Below, piece after piece: positions 51,281 to 56,419 of a stretch of DNA of 56,419 nucleotides. Source of the stretch: DASTSN01 sp035760665. GTDB taxonomy: Bacteria; Bacteroidota; Bacteroidia; Chitinophagales; Chitinophagaceae. The notes under the pieces were generated by a model. The model saw only the letters and a list, made by a program, of their open reading frames with translations. It was not told the DNA's origin and did not search any database. Positions within the stretch are counted from its first letter, which is position 1. Each line of letters starts with the position of its first letter. A program made the position numbers and the translations under genes. Location: NCBI GenBank assembly GCA_035760665.1, contig DASTSN010000103.1, positions 1 to 56,419 of the forward strand, read 5' to 3'.

Positions 51281-53671
51281 TTATTTCCACGCAAACTCTA
51301 ACGGCACAACGATCTTACAGCCAAAATTTCTGCCCATATCAAATACGCCCTGCCTGCCTGTTACATTATTCACAGCCGTGTACTTTAGGCGGCTTAAATG
51401 ATTCTGGTAAGCTACATCACCCAGGTTCATGGCCGAAACATGGATACTGAAGATTGTTCTTCCTTTATGCACCACATCCGCCCCGGCACTGGCATTTACG
51501 AGCCAGTAATCCCCTGTGGCTGTTTCGGTATTAAACCCGGTAAAAGGATGATTTTGTTTAAATGTGTAATCACTTTCCACACTCACGTATACGTTCCGGA
51601 TTTTTTTTCCTTTTGTGAAAAAATTCCCTTTTATATCAGCTAAATAACGAACAGCTGGAATAAAAGGTACATTCCGGCTGCCATCAACCGCCGTTAAAAA
51701 CATGGCCCTTGTATACGACACTGTATTTTCAAAATGCAACCAGTCTAACGGGTGAGGGTGAATGTCCATATTAAACTCTAGTCCGTAGAGATGAGCAGTT
51801 TGTTCGCTGAACTGAAAGACCATGAGGTCATTGCCGGTATCAGGATCGGTAATAACAGAATCTGCACCGTTATGAGCTTGAAGCTTTCGGTAAAAAATAA
51901 AATGCTGAATAGCATTGTAAAAAATACTGGTACCAAGGGTGATGTGTTCAGTGTTCAGTTCTACCCCACCGTCAGCCTGGAAACTGGTTTCTGATTTGAG
52001 ATCTTTATCGCCAATTTCAAAGCGGTTGGTTCCTTCGTGTGCTCCATTGCTGGCGAGTTCGGCAAGGCTCGGCGCCCTGAATCCCCTGGCAATATTAAAT
52101 TTCAGCGTAAAATCTTTTGCAACTGCATAACTCAATCCGGCGCTACCGGAAATATTAGAAAAATCCCTGCTGAAAGCTGCAAATTTCACATCCGCTCCAT
52201 CCATCATCTGATGGCTGTTGATATGCCGGTTATCGATCCGCAAACCTCCGCTTAGGGTTAGTTTATTCCTGCTATATTGTGTAAATACAAAAGCGCCAAT
52301 ATCAAAAAGGCTGTAATCAGGAATTAATACTTCTTCCGCTTTATTTACGTTTTGCTGAACCATGCCCGTAACGCCGGTGCTTGTGCGCCAGTTTGCCCTG
52401 TACGGGAAATTAAATTTGGCAGCATAATCCACTGTTTTTAAATCAAACCAGGCGCCGGGTGTATTGTATGCATCCGGGTTCCCAAACTCCTGGCGTTGGT
52501 TATGCTGATACGCTACTAACAAATCAAGCTTGCTGTTACCAACATTGAAACTGTTATCGCTCGTGATTTTCAAATGCTGCACATGCTGGTAAGGCACTTC
52601 AGGTTTGATTTGTGTAAAATCATTTTCAGTGACAATGGCTGTAGCACCACCGGCAACAGGCTTGACAAACTGTCCTGTATACTCATCGCGGTCTCCCTCA
52701 ACAATGCCAAGATGCTGATTGAAATTTGTAATGTTCAGATAACTATGTCCCCAACTGCCACGATAACCAACCATGCCGCCAAAATTCTGGTTATAAAATT
52801 TTGAATTAAACACGTAGCCATCGTATTTATTTTTATAATCTGCTGCTCCTTTGTACGATCCATACACATTAAAACTGAAGCCGTTTTTTGTTCCGGCTAC
52901 GTTGCCGTAAAACCCGCGTAGCCGGTCGTTGGTCTGATACTCGCTTAAAACATTTGTTTTGATAACTCCTTCGGGTGCCGGCATTAGCGTTTGGATATTG
53001 ATGACACCGGCCAGCGCATCGGATCCGTACATTAGTGAGGCAGGCCCTTTCAGCACTTCCACCCGCTGGGCACTGTAATCATCAATTTCAATCCCGTGTT
53101 CGTCCCCCCATTGCTGGCCTTCCTGCCGCACGCCGTCATTAATGGTCACCACCCTGTTGTACCCCAGCCCCCGTATAAATGGCTTTGATATAGCCGGGCC
53201 CGTTGTTAAAGCCGTTACGCCGGGAATATGCGCAAGGCTGTTAATGATATTAGTCGATGTGAGTTTTTCCAGATCTTCTTTTTTTACAATCGCCACCGGC
53301 TGTGGAATCTGCCGAAGACGGGTAGCGGCCGAAACACCTGTTACAGTAACACCTTCCTGTTCTATAACAGCCGGCAGTAAAACGAAATTTTGTTCACGGG
53401 CATCACGTATGTCTATGGTCTGAACGACGGTTTCATAGCCCGTGTAAGAAACTTCCACCAGGTACTTTCCTGGCTTAATAGATTCTGTTTTATAAAAGCC
53501 CATTTCATTGGTTATGGCGCCCGTATTGGCTCCATGAACATATATGCTCGCCCTGACTAATGGTGTCCCTGCCGTATCTGTCACTTTACCCTGCAGAATA
53601 CCCTTTTGCTGGGCTTTGGCTATTATAAAAAATAATAGGAAAGAAAGAATGAATGATATTTTTTGTCCCAT
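51281..53671 (-). CDS. TonB-dependent receptor with carboxypeptidase-like N-terminal domain
   Basis: 796 residues from an ATG. Signal peptide about 1-21 (KAQ). A carboxypeptidase D regulatory-like beta domain (about 24-105, GKVTDTAGTPLVRASIYVHG) precedes the plug (about 115-230, IPQPVAIVKKEDLEKL, FIRGLGYNRVVTINDGVRQEG and GSDALAGVINI) and the 22-strand barrel, which ends LEFAWK. It takes up an unknown substrate (siderophore, metal, vitamin or glycan); no SusD partner follows, so a starch-type Sus system is unlikely. The small exported protein at 53772 lies 100 bases upstream on the same strand and may be part of the same unit. Confidence 0.93.
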   Translation of the reverse strand: MGQKISFILSFLLFFIIAKAQQKGILQGKVTDTAGTPLVRASIYVHGANTGAITNEMGFYKTESIKPGKYLVEVSYTGYETVVQTIDIRDAREQNFVLLPAVIEQEGVTVTGVSAATRLRQIPQPVAIVKKEDLEKLTSTNIINSLAHIPGVTALTTGPAISKPFIRGLGYNRVVTINDGVRQEGQQWGDEHGIEIDDYSAQRVEVLKGPASLMYGSDALAGVINIQTLMPAPEGVIKTNVLSEYQTNDRLRGFYGNVAGTKNGFSFNVYGSYKGAADYKNKYDGYVFNSKFYNQNFGGMVGYRGSWGHSYLNITNFNQHLGIVEGDRDEYTGQFVKPVAGGATAIVTENDFTQIKPEVPYQHVQHLKITSDNSFNVGNSKLDLLVAYQHNQRQEFGNPDAYNTPGAWFDLKTVDYAAKFNFPYRANWRTSTGVTGMVQQNVNKAEEVLIPDYSLFDIGAFVFTQYSRNKLTLSGGLRIDNRHINSHQMMDGADVKFAAFSRDFSNISGSAGLSYAVAKDFTLKFNIARGFRAPSLAELASNGAHEGTNRFEIGDKDLKSETSFQADGGVELNTEHITLGTSIFYNAIQHFIFYRKLQAHNGADSVITDPDTGNDLMVFQFSEQTAHLYGLEFNMDIHPHPLDWLHFENTVSYTRAMFLTAVDGSRNVPFIPAVRYLADIKGNFFTKGKKIRNVYVSVESDYTFKQNHPFTGFNTETATGDYWLVNASAGADVVHKGRTIFSIHVSAMNLGDVAYQNHLSRLKYTAVNNVTGRQGVFDMGRNFGCKIVVPLEFAWK

Positions 53672-53771
53672 AAATCTAGTTGCATGTTTACGAAAAGAAA
53701 AAAATACTGAACTTATACGGTATCCAATGAAAACAATTGTTTCCAGGATTTACCTCAAACGGTCTGAATCG

Positions 53772-54095
53772 TCATGAATGAAAGACGGGGGGACCTCTTT
53801 GCGCAAACAGTATGGAACTGACGAATAGCTGCGGTTGTTTATAAAAAGACACATAAACAATCTCATTCATTTCCGGGTGCACTAACATGGGCGGTTCATT
53901 GTAGCCCGTAAACGGCATTGCAAAATCATCGATGCAATGACAACTGTAATTCACGGTTTTTGTGCCCGTGGCAATGGCATTGCTTTTCGCTACATGCAGC
54001 CAGTTATGAATGTAAATACCAAGCCCGATTTTCTGGGTGAAAATCAAGAGAAGAAAAACTGCAGAAACTTTAATTATAAACCGCTTAAAGTGCAT
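53772..54095 (-). CDS. Small exported or membrane-anchored protein upstream of the TonB receptor
   Basis: 107 residues from an ATG. An N-terminal hydrophobic segment (about 8-25, VSAVFLLLIFTQKIGLGI) acts as signal or anchor. The mature part contains C-H-C (NYSCHCIDDFAMPF) with an Asp pair, and several His residues (IHNWLHV, LVHPE), which could bind a metal. I recognise no family. Because of its strong promoter and position 100 bases before the receptor gene, a joint transcript and a joint role in uptake are likely, and the residues suggest a metal substrate; both points are inference. Confidence 0.65.
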   Translation of the reverse strand: MHFKRFIIKVSAVFLLLIFTQKIGLGIYIHNWLHVAKSNAIATGTKTVNYSCHCIDDFAMPFTGYNEPPMLVHPEMNEIVYVSFYKQPQLFVSSILFAQRGPPVFHS

Positions 54096-54102
54096 TGGCA
54101 GG

Positions 54103-54134
54103 CAAAGCTAAAATATATGCACTATTATTTCAAA
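54103..54134 (-). promoter_or_regulatory. Promoter of the small exported protein and TonB receptor (TTTG-N20-TAGCTTTG)
   Basis: On the minus strand TTTG (54134-54131), a 20-base spacer and TAGCTTTG (54110-54103) match the Bacteroidota consensus exactly. Only seven bases lie between the -7 element and the ATG at 54095, so the leader would be zero to a few bases long. Confidence 0.65.
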
Positions 54135-54244
54135 AAATAAGACCCATTTTATTGCACAAAAACTGCAACACTGATTTTCAATCAAGCAGTAATTCTTTGC
54201 GTGAAAAATAGTAGGTTGAGGAAACGCCTGCGCAAGTGGGTTGG

Positions 54245-55423
54245 CTAATTTATATATTCCAAAACCCCTGCGATACCCTGTCCGCCACCGACACAGGCAG
54301 TGACCATACCGTATTTTTTATTCAGCCTTTTCAGGTCATGCAGGTTTTGGATCGTTAGTTTGCAACCGGTACAACCCAGCGGATGCCCCAGGGCAATGGC
54401 GCCACCATTAATGTTTACTTTTTCCGGATCCAGGCCTGCTTCTCTGATAACGGCCAGTGATTGTGAGGCAAACGCTTCGTTTAATTCCACCAGGTCTATT
54501 TGGGATAAATTCATATTTACCTGTCTCAGTACTTTGGGAATAGCAGCCACCGGGCCTATACCCATAATGCGCGGATGCACGCCGGCAGAAGCACAACCCA
54601 CCAGGCGGCCGATCGGTTTAAGCCCCAGTTCGTTGACCATCCGTTCACTCATAACAACCACAAAGGCTGCCCCGTCGCTCGTTTGGGAGGAATTACCGGC
54701 TGTTACACAACCGCCGGCTGCAAAAGCCGGTTTAAGTTTTGCCAGTGCCTCCAGTGAAGTATCAGCCCGCGGACCTTCATCCGTTTCAACAACATAACTG
54801 CGTTTTTGGCGCTTGCCTTTTTCATCCACATATACTTCCTCCACTGTTACAGGCAGTATTCCTTCTTTAAAATATCCATTCCTGATTGCGTTAATTGCTT
54901 TTTGATGAGAATGAAACGAAAATTCATCCTGGGCCTCGCGGCTTACATTGAATTCTTTTGCCACCGCTTCAGCTGTCAGTCCCATGCTTAGATAATAATC
55001 CGGTTCGTCTTTCGCAATGGAATAGGCTGGAACAGTTTTCCAGCCCGCTGTAGGCACAAGGCTCATACTTTCCGTACCGCCTGCAATAATACAATCGGCC
55101 ATACCCGTGCGAATTTTTGCCGTAGCGATGGAAATGGTCTCCAGTCCGCTGGCACAATAACGGTTTACCACCATGCCCGGCACTTCAATGCCCAATGCCC
55201 TTGCGGCAATAATGCGGCCCACTTGCAAGCCCTGCTCAGCCTCCGGTACTGCATTGCCCACAATAACATCATCCACCCGGTTCGCCTCCAGCTGCGGCAC
55301 AGATGCCATCAATCCCTTGATTACATCAATCGCCAGGTCATCGGGCCGATAGAAACGAAAAGCACCCCGTTTGGCTTTTCCGACAGCTGTACGATAACCA
55401 GCAACAATATAAGCTTCCTGCAT
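54245..55423 (-). CDS. Thiolase (acetyl-CoA acyltransferase)
   Basis: 392 residues from an ATG, the normal thiolase length. Catalytic residues: C90 (in NRYCASGLETIS), H347 (IALGHPLGCTG) and C377 (ACVGGGQG). The N-terminal VAGYRTAVGKAKRGAFR and GTESMSLVP are typical. The sequence is of the degradative 3-ketoacyl-CoA thiolase type (FadA/FadI-like) rather than of a biosynthetic acetoacetyl-CoA thiolase, but without its usual partner genes (fadB/fadN and acyl-CoA dehydrogenase), which are not in the window, the substrate chain length is open. Divergent from pyrD. Confidence 0.92.
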   Translation of the reverse strand: MQEAYIVAGYRTAVGKAKRGAFRFYRPDDLAIDVIKGLMASVPQLEANRVDDVIVGNAVPEAEQGLQVGRIIAARALGIEVPGMVVNRYCASGLETISIATAKIRTGMADCIIAGGTESMSLVPTAGWKTVPAYSIAKDEPDYYLSMGLTAEAVAKEFNVSREAQDEFSFHSHQKAINAIRNGYFKEGILPVTVEEVYVDEKGKRQKRSYVVETDEGPRADTSLEALAKLKPAFAAGGCVTAGNSSQTSDGAAFVVVMSERMVNELGLKPIGRLVGCASAGVHPRIMGIGPVAAIPKVLRQVNMNLSQIDLVELNEAFASQSLAVIREAGLDPEKVNINGGAIALGHPLGCTGCKLTIQNLHDLKRLNKKYGMVTACVGGGQGIAGVLEYIN

Positions 55424-55572
55424 ATAAACAATTTTGAATGTCTTTGAATGTTTCCTGCCGAATTACATGCCTCTGTTTTCCCCGAAACTGATTTAGTTGT
55501 TTATGCAACCTTCAATATCAAAGTTAACGGAACTGCTTATGGAAACCAAAAAGCAATCCGTTAAACTTGCTT

Positions 55573-55580
55573 TATCTTCG
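55573..55580 (+). promoter_or_regulatory. Possible -7 element of pyrD
   Basis: TATCTTCG (one mismatch to TAnnTTTG), nine bases before the chosen ATG. No TTTG at the -33 distance. It favours the start at 55590 over the two in-frame ATGs upstream. Confidence 0.3.
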
Positions 55581-55589
55581 TCAGCCGGT

Positions 55590-56419
55590 ATGTATACTTT
55601 TCTCCGCAGTATTTTATTTCTTTTCCCCCCGGAAGCCGTTCATTATTTTTCCATGAATGCTTTGAAAGCATTGTGCAGCGCAAGTTTTATCAGAAAAATG
55701 ATTTCCCGCATCTGCGAGGGTACTTCGGCAACAAACGTACGGACCATTTTTAATCTTTCCTGGAAAAACCCCGTGGGGCTTGGGGCAGGCTTTGATAAAA
55801 ACGCCCGGTACCTGCGCGAACTGGAAGTCCTGGGTTTTGGTTTCGTGGAAATTGGCACCGTTACACCATTACCCCAGCCTGGTAATGATAAACCGAGGCT
55901 GTTCAGGTTACCCAAAGACAAAGCGCTGGTAAACAGGATGGGATTTAATAATGATGGTGCAAAAATTATTGCTGAGCGACTTTACAAATGGAAAGAAAAA
56001 AACAAAACAGAAAGGGCGGTTACGCCTAAAATGATTATCGGCGGCAACATTGGAAAAAATAAAAGTACACCTAACGATGAAGCGTGGAAGGATTACGAAA
56101 TTTGTTTTCGCAGTTTATTTGATTGTGTAGACTATTTTGTCGTCAACGTTAGCAGCCCTAATACGCCAGGTTTACGCGAATTACAGGAAAAAGAATCGTT
56201 GCGCAAAATTCTTGGACACCTGCAAACCATTAATGCTTCCATGCCGAAGCAAAAACCACTGTTACTTAAAATTGCACCGGATCTTACAACAGAGCAAATT
56301 GATGATGTAATTGACCTGGCCCTGGAAATACAACTGGACGGCCTGGTTGCCACGAATACAACGATCAGTCGCGACAATCTTAGTACGCCTGCAGACAGGA
56401 TAGCAGCAATCGGAGCCGG
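55590..56419 (+). CDS. pyrD: Dihydroorotate dehydrogenase, class 2 (5' part, runs off the window)
   Basis: Quinone-linked flavoenzyme oxidising dihydroorotate to orotate on the inner membrane. 276 codons are visible. The N-terminal MYTFLRSILFLFPPEAVHYF is the membrane-associating helix pair of class 2 enzymes. FMN-site motifs follow: NPVGLGAGFDKNA (about 66-78), GFVEIGTVTPLPQPGN, NRMGFNNDG (the class 2 NRxGFNN), VVNVSSPNTPGLREL and LLKIAPDL. In-frame ATGs at 55503 and 55539 would add 29 or 17 residues that the family lacks, so 55590 is preferred. pyrC of the same pathway is at 43145. Confidence 0.93.
   Translation, partial: MYTFLRSILFLFPPEAVHYFSMNALKALCSASFIRKMISRICEGTSATNVRTIFNLSWKNPVGLGAGFDKNARYLRELEVLGFGFVEIGTVTPLPQPGNDKPRLFRLPKDKALVNRMGFNNDGAKIIAERLYKWKEKNKTERAVTPKMIIGGNIGKNKSTPNDEAWKDYEICFRSLFDCVDYFVVNVSSPNTPGLRELQEKESLRKILGHLQTINASMPKQKPLLLKIAPDLTTEQIDDVIDLALEIQLDGLVATNTTISRDNLSTPADRIAAIGA

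Overview
The window is a chromosomal stretch of a Bacteroidota bacterium, most likely a member of the Chitinophagaceae or a close relative (the family is inference, the phylum is well supported). The support comes from several independent signs: a dcw cell-division cluster in the Bacteroidota order without murF or ddl; atpD-atpC standing apart from the rest of the ATP synthase genes; a PorT-type secretion protein next to ubiE; a secreted metalloprotease ending in a type IX secretion (T9SS) sorting domain; a GbsR/MarR regulator; and promoters of the Bacteroidota type (TTTG, 19-20 bases, TAnnTTTG). Shine-Dalgarno sequences are mostly absent.

Layout. 1-15136 (minus strand): dcw cluster read from right to left as mraZ, rsmH, ftsL-like, ftsI, murE, mraY, murD, ftsW, murG, murC, ftsQ, ftsA and the first 27 codons of ftsZ. 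It encodes the lipid II pathway from UDP-MurNAc-peptide to export-side synthesis, plus the divisome core. 15417-18768: queA, an orphan sensor histidine kinase, and a YqgE/AlgH protein. 18858-24061: a large ThuA / sugar-dehydrogenase-like / PKD / cytochrome c / C-terminal carbohydrate-binding-like lipoprotein, a TMEM220-like membrane protein, a beta-barrel protein and a DUF4136 lipoprotein. 24206-26139: atpD-atpC with a clear promoter and terminator. 26299-33772: L,D-transpeptidase, an acetyltransferase-like protein, dnaX, an atypical SDR, and the E2 subunit of a 2-oxoacid (probably pyruvate) dehydrogenase. 33952-39079: small membrane proteins around a GbsR-like regulator, a CoA-binding protein, a secreted unknown, the T9SS-exported metalloprotease, a YkuK-like protein and a tiny membrane protein. 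39146-49110: ysxC, ubiE, porT, an outer-membrane Wzi-like protein, pyrC, a MutS-like ATPase, an M1 aminopeptidase and a ComM/YifB ATPase. 49399-55423: ABC exporter, TonB-dependent receptor with a small exported partner, and a thiolase. 55590 to the end: 5' part of pyrD.

How the genes work together. Most of the window is housekeeping: peptidoglycan synthesis and division, energy (ATP synthase beta/epsilon, E2), DNA replication (clamp loader), pyrimidine synthesis (pyrC, pyrD) and menaquinone methylation (ubiE). The accessory part concerns the cell envelope: T9SS (PorT and one cargo), beta-barrels, lipoproteins and a TonB uptake unit.

I looked for defence, mobile, CRISPR, biosynthetic-cluster or prophage features and saw none; no rRNA or convincing tRNA is present. 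The observations I would check first are regulatory: an A9 run in dnaX where either frame shift hits a stop at once, a three-repeat MraZ-box-like array on the mraZ promoter, a perfect 20-base palindrome covering the -33 element of the GbsR-like gene, and a promoter whose -7 element lies in the loop of a terminator.
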